A DNA stretch of 64,000 nt from Glaciecola sp964195425. Lineage in GTDB: Bacteria; Pseudomonadota; Gammaproteobacteria; Enterobacterales; Alteromonadaceae. The stretch lies in contig CAXMOM010000004.1 in assembly GCA_964195425.1 (NCBI GenBank), positions 62,001-126,000 of the forward strand. Reading direction: 5' to 3'. Within the stretch, counting starts at the first letter, position 1. Each line of letters opens with the position of its first letter. The translations under genes and the position numbers were made by a program. Under the pieces are notes generated by a model. The model was not told the origin of the DNA. It did not search any database and saw nothing but the letters and a program-made list of their open reading frames with translations. Of this stretch, positions 45,857 through 55,548 are shown piece after piece.

Positions 45857-45892
45857 AAAAAGGAATAAACGCTTTACTTTTTATTCCTTTTT
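45857..45892 (-). terminator. Terminator of the DEAD-box helicase gene
   Basis: A perfect 13-base stem (AAAAAGGAATAAA at 45857-45869 with TTTATTCCTTTTT at 45880-45892) with a T-rich tail on the minus strand, about 50 bases past the helicase stop. Confidence 0.85.
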
Positions 45893-45941
45893 CGTATATC
45901 AAATTACTAAGCCCGCACAATCAGCAGGGTTTAAATAAGCG

Positions 45942-47693
45942 CTACTTTTTGGTTCGTTTCTTTGGCGCTTCATCGCTCCATTCACGAATATTTAGACGTT
46001 GACCCGCCACACGAGTTTTCATCAATGTTTCTTTGGTCTTAGCTGGCATGCTGTCGGGTAAATCAATAAGCGTGAAGCTATCGTGTATATCAATAGCACC
46101 AATGTTTTTACTGCTCATATCACCTTCGTTAGCGATTGCGCCAACAATGTTACCAGGCTTCGCGCCGTGCACATAACCCACTTCAATTCTAAAACGTTTC
46201 ATGCCTGCTTCAGGATTGCCACGAGGTCGTGATGGCTTACGCTCACGTCCGCCTTCTCTGCCGCCATCACGCGCGCTAGGACTACGACCGCGATCGTTAC
46301 TACGGCCACCTCTGTCATTTCTTTCAGGACGGTCTTTGAATGAAGGTTTAGCATGAACGTCTGGACGGTCTTGCTCGCTTAGTAACAAAGGCTCATCGCC
46401 TTGGGCTACTTTGGCAAATGCTGCCATAACCATTTCGGGCGAGGCTTCAGATTCCTTTATAATTTCTTCAATTACTGGCATATACGATTCAATCGAAACA
46501 TCTTTTAATGCGTCAATAACGCTTTTCTTAAAGCGGCCTAGTCTAGACTCGTTTAGCTGACCAATTGATGGAATCTCCATCACTGTAATTTCTTGCTTAG
46601 TGGCTCTTTCAATAGAGAATAACATACGCTTTTCACGATGCGAGATAAATAAAATTGCATCGCCTTTACGACCAGCACGACCGGTGCGACCAATTCTATG
46701 CACATAAGATTCTGTATCGTGTGGCACATCGTAGTTTATTACATGACTAACACGTTCAACGTCTAAACCACGTGCAGCAACGTCGGTTGCTACTAAAATA
46801 TCGATTTTACCTTGTTTGAGCCTTTCAACCGTGCGTTCACGTGCAGATTGTGCGATATCGCCGTTTAACGCTTCAACATCATATCCGCGTGCGGATAGTT
46901 TTTCGGCAAGCTCAAGGGTAGCTGTTTTTGTGCGAACGAAAACAATGACGCCTTCAAACTCTTCAACTTCTAAAATGCGCGTTAGGGTTTCAAGTTTATG
47001 ATGGCCTGCTACCTGCACATAGCGTTGGCGAATTGTGCTGGCAGTGGCAACTTTGGATTCAATTTTAATAAGTTTTGGATTGTTTAAATATTTCTGCGAT
47101 ATTTTCTGGATTTGAGCAGGCATAGTGGCAGAGAACAATGCAGTTTGACGTTTGTCAGGAGCATGACTCAAGATTAGCTCTACATCGTCGATAAAACCCA
47201 TGCGTAACATTTCGTCTGCTTCATCTAAGACTAAAAAGCGTAATTGGTCTAGTTTAAGTGTTTTGCGTTTAATATGGTCGATAATACGGCCTGGTGTACC
47301 TACAACAACCTGAACGCCACGTTTTAATTGGCGAATTTGGTTGTCGTATGATTGGCCACCATAAACAGGTAGCACCCGAATTTTTTTCGAAAAGCTCGCA
47401 TACACTTGAAACGCCTCTGCAACTTGTATAGCAAGTTCACGCGTAGGCGCTAAGACTAATAGTTGTGTAAAAGCTTCATCTGGGTCAATGTTAGCTAGCA
47501 TCGGTAACGCAAATGCGGCAGTTTTACCTGTACCTGTTTGCGCTTGGCCCAATAAATCGTGGCCTTCAAGTAGCAAAGGGATACTTTTAGCTTGGATGGG
47601 TGATGGCTTCTCGTAACCCACCTTTTCTACTGCTTGCAGTATGGCGCTCGGCAAGTTTAAATCTTTAAATGTTAAGTCGACACTGTCGGTCAT
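45942..47693 (-). CDS. deaD: DEAD-box RNA helicase (DeaD/CsdA type)
   Basis: A 583-residue RNA helicase. It has the Q motif (FKDLNLPSAILQAVEKVGYEKPSPIQ), Walker A AQTGTGKT, PTRELA, VGTPGR, DEAD in LVLDEADEML, SATMP, and HRIGRTGRAGRKG. The C-terminal part has an RNA-binding fold (YVHGAKPGNIVGAIANEGDMSS) after an Arg/Gly/Asp-rich linker (about 445-510), and ends with a basic EAPKKRTKK. The long C-terminal extension matches CsdA/DeaD, a cold-shock and ribosome-assembly helicase. Start at 47693 (RBS AGGA upstream); the frame extends 12 codons further without an RBS. Confidence 0.92.
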   Translation of the reverse strand: MTDSVDLTFKDLNLPSAILQAVEKVGYEKPSPIQAKSIPLLLEGHDLLGQAQTGTGKTAAFALPMLANIDPDEAFTQLLVLAPTRELAIQVAEAFQVYASFSKKIRVLPVYGGQSYDNQIRQLKRGVQVVVGTPGRIIDHIKRKTLKLDQLRFLVLDEADEMLRMGFIDDVELILSHAPDKRQTALFSATMPAQIQKISQKYLNNPKLIKIESKVATASTIRQRYVQVAGHHKLETLTRILEVEEFEGVIVFVRTKTATLELAEKLSARGYDVEALNGDIAQSARERTVERLKQGKIDILVATDVAARGLDVERVSHVINYDVPHDTESYVHRIGRTGRAGRKGDAILFISHREKRMLFSIERATKQEITVMEIPSIGQLNESRLGRFKKSVIDALKDVSIESYMPVIEEIIKESEASPEMVMAAFAKVAQGDEPLLLSEQDRPDVHAKPSFKDRPERNDRGGRSNDRGRSPSARDGGREGGRERKPSRPRGNPEAGMKRFRIEVGYVHGAKPGNIVGAIANEGDMSSKNIGAIDIHDSFTLIDLPDSMPAKTKETLMKTRVAGQRLNIREWSDEAPKKRTKK

Positions 47694-47909
47694 GGTATAT
47701 CCTGAATAATAAAAGAACAAAAAGGCCAAGCAGTGAAGGTGCGAACGCCATTATCTGACCGCGTAGTATACGCGAAATTGCTTGCAGATACCATTAAACA
47801 TATTTGCAAAAATGTGTTTAAATGTCAGAGTATTAGCTACAGTATAGGCAACATCAGTTTAACAATTCGTTTTTAACTGAACGTCAAGGACAATAAGGTA
47901 GAATTCAAT

Positions 47910-50702
47910 ATGCACAACCTACGCTCAAACACATTTACTTCTCGGTTTTCACCAAGCTTATTTAAGTTAGTTGCCGTGATTAGTTTGGTTTTCTTAATGA
48001 CAGCTTGCCAAAAGAAAACATCGGAAGAATATATGCAAGAAGCGGCTGCCTTTGCTGCTGCTGGAAATAATCCGGCTGCTGTTGTAGCCTTGAAAAATGC
48101 TGTGCAGCAAGACATTCGATCTGCTGAAGCAAGATTCGAATTAGGCAAACTTTATTTAGAGTTAAGAGACTTTACTTCAGCCGAAAAAGAACTCAGTCGT
48201 GCGAAAGATTTAGGTTACCCTGAAAACGAAGTAGTGCCATTACTTGCATTAGCTCTGCAAAAAACGGGCGCAAACGTTGCGCTGGCTGATTTAACCTTCA
48301 TTGAAGCCGAACTTAGCAACTCTGACCAGATGGAAGTGGGTTTTCGAAAAGTTCGTTCACTTATGCAGTTAAACCAAACACCTGAGGCTAACGCACTTAT
48401 TAGCGATTTGCTTCTCCTCGATACTAATGACGTCTACAAAGGGCTCGTGCAGGCCTATCAAGAAATACTTGATGAAAAACCTAAAGACGCTCTTGCTACT
48501 GCATTAGCTATGTATGAACGAGCTCCATTAAACAGTGATGTGCTGAACTTTACAGCGCGTTTGTATATGATAAATGGCGAAGCTGAAGAGGCCGCGAATA
48601 TATATGAAAGCTATATAAAAGTAGAGCCCAAAGACTTAGAAGCCAAGTTTTCGCTCGCCAATATGTTGGTTGAACAAAGACAGCCCATAAGAGCAGAAAA
48701 ATATATTGATGAACTGCTTGAAATCATCCCTGAAAACCCGCTACTTAATCAACTTAAGGGCGTTGTAAGGGCCGCAGCCAGTGACTTTGATGAGGCTAAA
48801 CTTTATTCTGAAAAGGCGATTTCGGCTGGCCGTTCTGATCCCGCTTTGCGCTTGATCGCCGGCTTTTCATCTTATCAGCTCCAAGAATATGAAGCTGCCG
48901 TTAGGCATTTATCATTTATTGCATCTATTTTGCCCGACAATCATCCTGGCTTGCGTATTCTTGCGGCGAGTCAACTACAAGGTAATCTGGGCGATGACGC
49001 TGGTGAAGTACTTGCGCGAATTAATGATGTAACAACTCAAGATGCAAGCTTGTTTTCAAGAGCGGGCTACGAGTTAATTAAATCGGGTAATACTGAAGCA
49101 GCGCAAGCCGTAATTGACCAAGCCGATAAGATAAGTGAATCATCTGAAGATTTAACGCGTTTAGGTATATTGAAGCTTTCAATGAACGATGTTGAAGGCC
49201 TGGTCGATTTAGAAAGTGCAGTTGATAAAGCGCCTGATTCTATTACTGCAAAAACAACCCTAGCAAGTGCATACTTAGGTACAAAGCAATTAGACAAGGC
49301 AATGGCCTTGGCGAAACAATGGCAAGAAGATGAACCAACCGTAGTTGATGGTTATTTATTAGAGTCAGAAGTATTGCAGCGGCAAGAAAGGTTTGCTGAA
49401 GCGTCGATAGTGATTACTAAAGCGAGTGCTTTAGACAGCAACAGCGTTCCCGTCAAATTAGCCTCTATACGTCAAGATTTACGTCAAAAGAAACTTGACT
49501 CCGCGCTTACCAAAACCGAGGCGTTATTAGAAATAGCCCCGTACAATTTGCCCGCATTAGCCAGTTATTTTGCGCTTAAAAATGATGCTAATGATGCAAT
49601 GCCGGCTATTGATAAAATTCGTAAAGCAGTGAGCGATAATCCCGACGATGCTAACCTTGGTTTGTTACTTGCTCGTATTACACTTTCACTTAAGAAGCCT
49701 GATGAAGCTTTAGATGCGTTAAAAAATATTAAACCAGACCGTCAAGCTCCACCTTCTTTTTGGCAAATAAAGGGATTTGCACTGACCCAAAACAAGCAAA
49801 ATGACGAAGCGCTTAAGCACTATGCGGCCTGGGCGGAGTTATTTCCTAATCAAGAAAAGGCCGTAATGGGACAATTGCTAATACTAGAATCATCACGTGC
49901 TTATGAAGCAGGTGCTCGTATCGCAAGCAGTTTTGTGGCACGTAAAGATAATTTGCAAATTAAAATAATGCAAAGTTACTTTATGGTCATGGCAGGTGAT
50001 GTGATTGGCAGCAAGGAAGTAATTGCTTCAATAGACGATAAGTACCAACCATTACCGTTTTTACGTGGTGTTAAGGCTCGAATTGCCCTCGCTGAGGGAA
50101 GAGGAGGCGACGCTGTAGAAGATGCATTGCTCGCGTATGAATCGGCTAAGTCTGCCGACAACCTATTTGTTTACGTGCGCACCTTAGATTTATCTAAGCA
50201 GTCAAATCTAGTATTAAATACAATTGAAAAGCACGTAGAAGAATTTCCTGCTGATGGCCGGTCTAGGTTGTTGTTAGCCGAACGTCAAATTTCGCTAGAC
50301 CCTTCATCTGCGCTTGCTGGTTACGAGGCGCTGCTGATAGATTTTCCTAATAATTTTGTGGTATTAAATAACGCGGCACATTTGCTAATGGTAGCCGATA
50401 ACCTTGATAAGGCGTCTGAGTATTCGAGCAGAGCATTTGTTATTCAGCCTAAGAATGTTGCTATTGGAGATACTCATGCGCAAATATTGCTTCGTCAAGG
50501 TAATGCCCAAGAGGCACTAGAAGTTTATAACAGTGTAATGAACGACAAAGTGAGCAATGAAGAAATTTCGCTTAACTATATTGAGGTATTATTTATAAAT
50601 AACAATATGACTATTGCTGAACGTCGTATTAAAGATTTAAATTTAACGACTTCTCAGGCAAAAGCACGTTTAGCCGATTTACAGAAGCAATATGCAAATT
50701 AG
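47910..50702 (+). CDS. prsT: PrsT-like TPR lipoprotein of the PEP-CTERM/exosortase system
   Basis: A 930-residue protein with a lipoprotein signal (LVAVISLVFLMTAC) followed by a long array of TPR-like helix pairs over almost the whole length (for example AAAFAAAGNNPAAVVALKNA, LANMLVEQRQPIRAEKYIDE, ALQKTGANVALADL). Length and architecture match PrsT (TIGR02917), a TPR protein found in bacteria that have exosortase XrtA and PEP-CTERM sorting signals, where it is tied to exopolysaccharide and surface assembly. Two candidate sorted proteins lie at 59651 and 62550. Exosortase and the rest of the cluster are outside the window. Confidence 0.85.
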   Translation: MHNLRSNTFTSRFSPSLFKLVAVISLVFLMTACQKKTSEEYMQEAAAFAAAGNNPAAVVALKNAVQQDIRSAEARFELGKLYLELRDFTSAEKELSRAKDLGYPENEVVPLLALALQKTGANVALADLTFIEAELSNSDQMEVGFRKVRSLMQLNQTPEANALISDLLLLDTNDVYKGLVQAYQEILDEKPKDALATALAMYERAPLNSDVLNFTARLYMINGEAEEAANIYESYIKVEPKDLEAKFSLANMLVEQRQPIRAEKYIDELLEIIPENPLLNQLKGVVRAAASDFDEAKLYSEKAISAGRSDPALRLIAGFSSYQLQEYEAAVRHLSFIASILPDNHPGLRILAASQLQGNLGDDAGEVLARINDVTTQDASLFSRAGYELIKSGNTEAAQAVIDQADKISESSEDLTRLGILKLSMNDVEGLVDLESAVDKAPDSITAKTTLASAYLGTKQLDKAMALAKQWQEDEPTVVDGYLLESEVLQRQERFAEASIVITKASALDSNSVPVKLASIRQDLRQKKLDSALTKTEALLEIAPYNLPALASYFALKNDANDAMPAIDKIRKAVSDNPDDANLGLLLARITLSLKKPDEALDALKNIKPDRQAPPSFWQIKGFALTQNKQNDEALKHYAAWAELFPNQEKAVMGQLLILESSRAYEAGARIASSFVARKDNLQIKIMQSYFMVMAGDVIGSKEVIASIDDKYQPLPFLRGVKARIALAEGRGGDAVEDALLAYESAKSADNLFVYVRTLDLSKQSNLVLNTIEKHVEEFPADGRSRLLLAERQISLDPSSALAGYEALLIDFPNNFVVLNNAAHLLMVADNLDKASEYSSRAFVIQPKNVAIGDTHAQILLRQGNAQEALEVYNSVMNDKVSNEEISLNYIEVLFINNNMTIAERRIKDLNLTTSQAKARLADLQKQYAN

Positions 50703-50721
50703 AGAGTAAATTTGTAAAGAA

Positions 50722-50764
50722 GGCTCACGTGTTGACCTAAGGTTGGCAACACGTGGGCCTTTTT
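50722..50764 (+). terminator. Terminator of prsT
   Basis: GGCTCACGTGTTG at 50722-50734 pairs with CAACACGTGGGCC (one mismatch) at 50747-50759 and is followed by TTTTT. Confidence 0.85.
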
Positions 50765-50854
50765 AGGGCTCGAAATTAAAGAGCCGCCCGTTGTGTAATA
50801 CCACTATGTATAGTATTCCTAGCGGTATGCTCAATAATCCTAAGAGTAGAACAC

Positions 50855-51643
50855 TTGTTCCAAACTATCCAAACAGCATTCTTAAAACTACGTAACAACA
50901 AATCTTTCGAATTTTTTGTGATTGCGGTGATCATAATTTCGGCATTAGAGATAGGTGCGAAAACCTATGATTTGTCTGATACCGCTATAGCTGTCACCCA
51001 GTACATGGACGTATTCATTACCGTATTCTTCTTATTTGAAATACTCGTTAGATTTATAGGGGAAGAAAGAAAGAAAGACTTTTTAAAATCTGGATGGAAT
51101 GTTTTCGATACCCTAGTGGTAGTCATTAGCTTAATACCTGTTGATGAATCTGAGATGGCATTGCTTGCGCGTTTAATCAGGATTTTTAGAGTACTCAGAA
51201 TGATTTCTGTTGTTCCAGAGCTGCGTATACTCATTAACTCTCTGCTTAAAGCACTGCCTAGACTAGGCTATGTGGTGCTCCTTATGTTTATTATTTTTTA
51301 CATCTACGCGGCCGTGGGCAGCTATTTGTTTGGCGAAATCAACACCACGCTTTGGGGCGACATTGCTATTTCAATGCTCACCCTCTTTAGAGTTATGACC
51401 TTTGAGGATTGGACCGATATCCAATATGAAACCATGGAGGTGTATCCCATGAGTTGGATATACTACATGAGTTTTATATTTTTTACGGCCTTTGCATTTT
51501 TGAATATGGTGATTGGAATTGTAGTGGGCGTGATGGATGAAGAGCATACTAAAGAGCGTAATGAAGGCCAACCAAGCATGCTAGATTTACAAAATCAGAT
51601 TACGCAATTAGGCCAGCAAATTGAACAGCTAAGTAAAAAATAG
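50855..51643 (+). CDS. Voltage-gated cation channel (NaChBac family)
   Basis: A 262-residue six-helix channel subunit. The voltage sensor S4 has arginines every third residue (R106, R109, R112, R115 in ARLIRIFRVLRM); S5, pore and S6 follow, with the selectivity filter TFEDWTD at 182-188 and an S6 ending FLNMVIGIVVGVMDEEH. The C-terminal tail (about 235-262) is a coiled coil for tetramer assembly (LDLQNQITQLGQQIEQLS). The filter is more acidic than that of sodium-selective NaChBac (TLESWAS). The start is TTG at 50855 with a weak RBS; other starts would cut into the first helix. Confidence 0.88.
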   Translation: MFQTIQTAFLKLRNNKSFEFFVIAVIIISALEIGAKTYDLSDTAIAVTQYMDVFITVFFLFEILVRFIGEERKKDFLKSGWNVFDTLVVVISLIPVDESEMALLARLIRIFRVLRMISVVPELRILINSLLKALPRLGYVVLLMFIIFYIYAAVGSYLFGEINTTLWGDIAISMLTLFRVMTFEDWTDIQYETMEVYPMSWIYYMSFIFFTAFAFLNMVIGIVVGVMDEEHTKERNEGQPSMLDLQNQITQLGQQIEQLSKK

Positions 51644-51711
51644 CGCAAAGAATTTAGCCTGATTTAAGGCTTCAGCCATTTTTAGTAGCTTTTTTATTAG
51701 TTAAAGGCATG

Positions 51712-52536
51712 CTAGGGAATGGTCTGGCAGAGTTCACACCAATAAATTCGCCGGCCATTTCTTACTCCTTTAATAATATCAGAGACGCATTCACGACACG
51801 GTAGGCCTTCTCTGTTGAATGCCATAAAGCGCACACTTTCATAGTTTCCCGTGGTTTTTTTAAGTTGTTTCCGTAATCGCTCAGGGAGTGTATGTCCTTT
51901 AGTGTCATAAGCGCGCCTTGATATTATCAGTGTTTGCTTTGCTAATGTTTCAAGCTGTTTCGGGCGGAGTTGATTAGGTTTCATATCAGGATGAATACCA
52001 GCGGCAAATAAGATTTCAGTGCGCAAGTAATTACCAATGCCAGCTATAAAGCTTTGGTCTAAATACAAAATAGATAGTTTTCTATTACCAAACCGTTTAT
52101 CGGACAGTCGCTCTGAGATTGTTTGCCATGCTAAGGCTTTGTGCAATATGTCTGGACCAATTTTTCGTAAAAACGGATGCGCTGCTAACTCTTGTCGCTC
52201 ATATACCGCAATGTCAGAAGCGCTGTACAATAATGCACTATGCGTGCTTGTATGCAGGGCCAACCGCAACAAACGTTTGGTTTCAGGCAATTGTCCTCTT
52301 TTACAGGTTTTCCACACACCATAAAGTTGGTTGTGGGAGTAAACCGATTGTCCATTAGCAAAATGAATGAGCATGGCTTTACCGCGCGTTTCTACTTCCT
52401 CTACTACTTTACCTTTTAGTATCTGCGCGGCATCACTCAAACGCGGCAAGCCTACTTCAATGTCTTCTATTATTTGATTTTCTATGACTTTAGCTATTTT
52501 GTCGGCAGCAAGCCTAATTTCAGGGCCCTCAGGCAT
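51712..52536 (-). CDS. nei: Endonuclease VIII (oxidised-pyrimidine DNA glycosylase)
   Basis: A 274-residue Fpg/Nei-family glycosylase/AP lyase that removes oxidised pyrimidines. It starts MPEGPEIRLAADKI, giving the catalytic Pro2 after Met removal, followed by E3 and the conserved Lys region (GKAMLIHFANGQSVYSHNQLYGVW). A helix-two-turn-helix lies near residue 160, with a C-terminal zinc finger (CRECVSDIIKGVRNGRRIYWCELCQ). The zinc-finger sequence and the PEGPEIR start favour Nei over Fpg. It converges on the channel gene. Confidence 0.92.
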   Translation of the reverse strand: MPEGPEIRLAADKIAKVIENQIIEDIEVGLPRLSDAAQILKGKVVEEVETRGKAMLIHFANGQSVYSHNQLYGVWKTCKRGQLPETKRLLRLALHTSTHSALLYSASDIAVYERQELAAHPFLRKIGPDILHKALAWQTISERLSDKRFGNRKLSILYLDQSFIAGIGNYLRTEILFAAGIHPDMKPNQLRPKQLETLAKQTLIISRRAYDTKGHTLPERLRKQLKKTTGNYESVRFMAFNREGLPCRECVSDIIKGVRNGRRIYWCELCQTIP

Positions 52537-52655
52537 TAATTTATCCTATATAGTGTGGTCTGCATGCTCTATTTTTGCCAAGATAGTTTGCAGCTTTGAA
52601 TTGCGCTCGTTATTTATTTTAATTGACTGCAGTATAAACGATAAAAAGTGGATGT

Positions 52656-52684
52656 AAAAAAACCCTCGTTTAACAGAGGGTTTT
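52656..52684 (-). terminator. Terminator of tolC
   Basis: ACCCTC and GAGGGT pair around an 8-base loop; the run of A before it gives a T-tract on the minus strand, 16 bases past the tolC stop. Confidence 0.88.
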
Positions 52685-52700
52685 ACATGAAGCTATATGT

Positions 52701-54110
52701 TTACGATTGAGCTGGAGGTGCCGGTTTTAAAACCTTATTAATATCCATCAAATCTTGTTGCGTTAAGGTGCCCGAGGCTTGTTTCAGACTCACAATCGAC
52801 ACAATAAAGCTGTATCTTGCATCGGCTAAGTTACGGCGCGCATCAAATAAGTTACGAGTGCTATTAAGCACATCAACAATGGTTCGTGTGCCGACATCGA
52901 AGCCTGCTTCGGTTGCCTGCAGTGCACTTTCTGCTGAAACAACAGACTGCTCAAGTGCACGTATAGTCGAGATAGACGCTTTTACATCGTTAAACGAACT
53001 ACGCACTTGGCGCACAGTTTGGCGATGCGTTAGCTCTAAGTTTTCACTTGCGACCACATAATTAGCGCGTGCTCTTTCGCTGCCCGCAGAGACACTTCCA
53101 CCTTGGTAAATGGGTACGCTTAGTACAACACGAATAGATTGGCTATCGAGTGCTCCTGGATTGTTCGGCAAGCCACCATTAAAGATTGATTCGTTGTCAT
53201 TGATATCGTATGAAGCGCCAAGACTAAGCGTTGGGTAATGCCCACTTTTTGCTAAATCAATATCTTGCTTAGCAACATCTTTTACAAAACGCTGAGCTAA
53301 CAAGTCTAAATTAGAATCTTTGGCTAATTCTAACCACGCGTTAACGGTATTGGGTGAAGGTTGCACTGCACTGAATAAATCGGTATCAAGAACCGCAATC
53401 CGGTCATGATATTTCCCCGTGATTTCTCTTAATTCCTCAAGGCGTGCTTCAAGAAAGTTTTCAGCGCGAATTTGACGGGCCACGGTATTGTCGAAGTTAG
53501 CTTGAGCTTCGTGTACATCGGTAATTGCGGTTAAACCCACTTCAAATCGTTGTTTGGTTTGTTCTAACTGTCTTTCAATCGCTTTAAGCTCTGCTTTTAC
53601 AAACACGACGTTGTCTTGTTCACGTAAAACCGCAAGGTAAGCGTTAACTGTTCGTAGCATTAACGCTTGAAAAGTTGCCCCTAGCACAGCATCGCTTTGC
53701 TGAGCAACGAGTTCTGCGCGGTCCATTCCCAACCAGTTTGAATGGTCATATAACGACATACTCAGATCAACGCCGTAATTTAGACCGCTGTTTTCTACTT
53801 CACCAATGCTATTCACAAAAGTTTGTCTTCCAGCGTCATCAAGAACAGGCTGGTTGTTGGCATCAGTAATGGCTTGGTTAAACTCAGTTTCTCTATTCGA
53901 TTTAGAATAACTAATACTGCCTGATATTTGCGGCAATAAATTAGCGCGGCTAATAGCTATGCCTGTGTAAGCTGCATCTTTTTGCGCTTTTGCTCTATTT
54001 ACGATTGGATCGTTAGCCTGTGCCAATTCATAAACGGAGGCTAAGTCGTCAGCAAAAGCTGTGCTTGAAAGGGTTAGTCCAAGGACTAATGCAATAAATG
54101 TTTTTTTCAT
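52701..54110 (-). CDS. tolC: TolC outer-membrane efflux/export channel
   Basis: A 469-residue trimeric outer-membrane factor (E. coli 493). The signal peptide is KTFIALVLGLTLSSTAFA. The protein is built of two repeats of paired helices with beta strands; the hallmark stretches LLPQISGSISYS, SLYDHSNW, LTAITDVHEAQANFDNTVARQ and VSAESALQATEAGFDVGTRTIVDVLNSTRNLFDARRNLA-type helices are present. It serves multidrug pumps and type 1 secretion, so it could also serve the HlyD/C39 exporter in this window. The ATG at 54110 fits the signal peptide; the frame extends 20 codons upstream. It is divergent from nudF, as in E. coli. Confidence 0.94.
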   Translation of the reverse strand: MKKTFIALVLGLTLSSTAFADDLASVYELAQANDPIVNRAKAQKDAAYTGIAISRANLLPQISGSISYSKSNRETEFNQAITDANNQPVLDDAGRQTFVNSIGEVENSGLNYGVDLSMSLYDHSNWLGMDRAELVAQQSDAVLGATFQALMLRTVNAYLAVLREQDNVVFVKAELKAIERQLEQTKQRFEVGLTAITDVHEAQANFDNTVARQIRAENFLEARLEELREITGKYHDRIAVLDTDLFSAVQPSPNTVNAWLELAKDSNLDLLAQRFVKDVAKQDIDLAKSGHYPTLSLGASYDINDNESIFNGGLPNNPGALDSQSIRVVLSVPIYQGGSVSAGSERARANYVVASENLELTHRQTVRQVRSSFNDVKASISTIRALEQSVVSAESALQATEAGFDVGTRTIVDVLNSTRNLFDARRNLADARYSFIVSIVSLKQASGTLTQQDLMDINKVLKPAPPAQS

Positions 54111-54381
54111 CGATGAGTGCTCTGCGAGTTTAAATTGGTTAAAGCTATTAATATGCATAGTGTATGTCACCCATGCGAAAATGCGTAACGAATGGATGTA
54201 TCAAACAATGTTTAAGTGTAACAGAATGTAATGTGTTTGCAGATTAAAGATATGTTAGTTTGTCCGATTTAAAGCTGCTCTTTAGTGCTGTAGACAGTAT
54301 TTGCGGACGGCATCTAGCTTATTTATGGTGAATGGGTAAAATAGCGACTATCTTCATTACTGTCATTTGAGTCAATCTTAT

Positions 54382-55008
54382 ATGTCAAAGTCTAGTACGA
54401 GCTTTACCAAAGCCGATGTGAAAGTATTAAAGAAAGAATCCTTATATGAAGGTTTCTTTACCTTAAACAAGTATCACTTAAAGCATAAGTTGTTTGACGG
54501 CGGGGAGAGTAGGCTGGTTATACGCGAAGTTTTTGAACGTGGGCACGCGGCAGCGGTTTTACCTTATGATCCTATTCTCGATGAACTCGTTTTATTAGAA
54601 CAATTTAGGTTTCCGGCAATGGAGACTAACAATAACCCGTGGCTGATTGAAGTTGTTGCGGGCATTGTTGAAGAAGGTGAGGATTTTGAAGAGGTTTGCC
54701 ACCGCGAAGCTCAAGAAGAGGCCGGAATAATATTAACTAAGCTCATTAAAATGAATTCTTACTTAGCTTCGCCCGGCGCATGCACTGAACGTATCCATGT
54801 TTATTTAGGCAAGGTTGATGCTAGCAGCGCAAGTGGAATTCATGGATTAGATAATGAAGCCGAAGATATAAAGGTACTTAGGGTGCCTTTCGACGAAGCG
54901 GTAATGTGGTTAAATGAAGGTAAAATAGATAATAGTACCGCTATTATTGCCATACAGTGGTTGATGCTTAACAAACATAAGGTGCGTCAAGATTGGGGCC
55001 AACAGTAA
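54382..55008 (+). CDS. nudF: ADP-ribose pyrophosphatase (Nudix) NudF
   Basis: A 208-residue Nudix hydrolase that splits ADP-ribose into AMP and ribose-5-phosphate. The Nudix box GIVEEGEDFEEVCHREAQEEAGI is complete (REAQEE catalytic Glu residues). LLEQFRFPAMETNNNPWLIEVVAG upstream is typical of NudF. The ATG at 54382 is chosen over a TTG at 54367; neither has a strong RBS. First of the block nudF-yqiB-yqiA-parE, in the same order as E. coli. Confidence 0.92.
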   Translation: MSKSSTSFTKADVKVLKKESLYEGFFTLNKYHLKHKLFDGGESRLVIREVFERGHAAAVLPYDPILDELVLLEQFRFPAMETNNNPWLIEVVAGIVEEGEDFEEVCHREAQEEAGIILTKLIKMNSYLASPGACTERIHVYLGKVDASSASGIHGLDNEAEDIKVLRVPFDEAVMWLNEGKIDNSTAIIAIQWLMLNKHKVRQDWGQQ

Positions 55009-55080
55009 GGTAAGCTGTGGCAATAATCTGGATGTTTCGTATGTTTGAACACCATACATTAATTAAAAGGTAACAAACGC

Positions 55081-55509
55081 ATTTTACGAAAGAAATATGT
55101 ACCTCATCTACCCAGCATACTGGCTACCTGCGAGCATAATTATGTGTGCATGTTAAAGCTACTGCCCGACTGTGATACACATAATCTACACTATGAGTTC
55201 GACGTAGGTCATAGCTTAAAGTATCGAGTTCAAATTGTTGATTCCAGTCGTTATACAAGCACGCTTGAAATGGCACAAATAAGTGCTAATACTCCCGCTT
55301 TTTTACAACCTAAAATGATTATCCGCTTATACCATGATGCAAAAGTGGCGGAAGTACTCGAAGCTCAGCGAACATCAAGATTAAAGGCTGTGTACGAATA
55401 CCCAAATTTAAACATGCATCAGCGTAACGAAAAATACATGGTAAATGTGTTTTTAGCAGAGTGGTTGCACTTTTGCTTATCTCAAAGGCTTGCGTCTACT
55501 TCTAATTAG
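55081..55509 (+). CDS. yqiB: DUF1249 protein YqiB, probable ATT start
   Basis: A 142-residue protein of the DUF1249 family (E. coli YqiB 140 residues), function unsettled. The C-terminal region fits well (RYTSTLEM, MIIRLYHDAKVAEVLEAQR, YPNLNMHQRNEKYMVN). The first GTG (55144) would drop the conserved N-terminus, but the same frame upstream reads RKKYVPHLPSILATCEHNY, which matches the family start (KRYTPDFPEMMRLCEMN in E. coli, from memory). The frame upstream, open back to 55063, has no ATG, GTG or TTG; ATT at 55081, 10 bases after AAAAGG, is the best candidate. Confidence 0.82.
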   Translation: MLRKKYVPHLPSILATCEHNYVCMLKLLPDCDTHNLHYEFDVGHSLKYRVQIVDSSRYTSTLEMAQISANTPAFLQPKMIIRLYHDAKVAEVLEAQRTSRLKAVYEYPNLNMHQRNEKYMVNVFLAEWLHFCLSQRLASTSN

Positions 55510-55548
55510 CCTTATTTTAGTAAGCAAACTAGTTCAGTAAAGTTGTTT

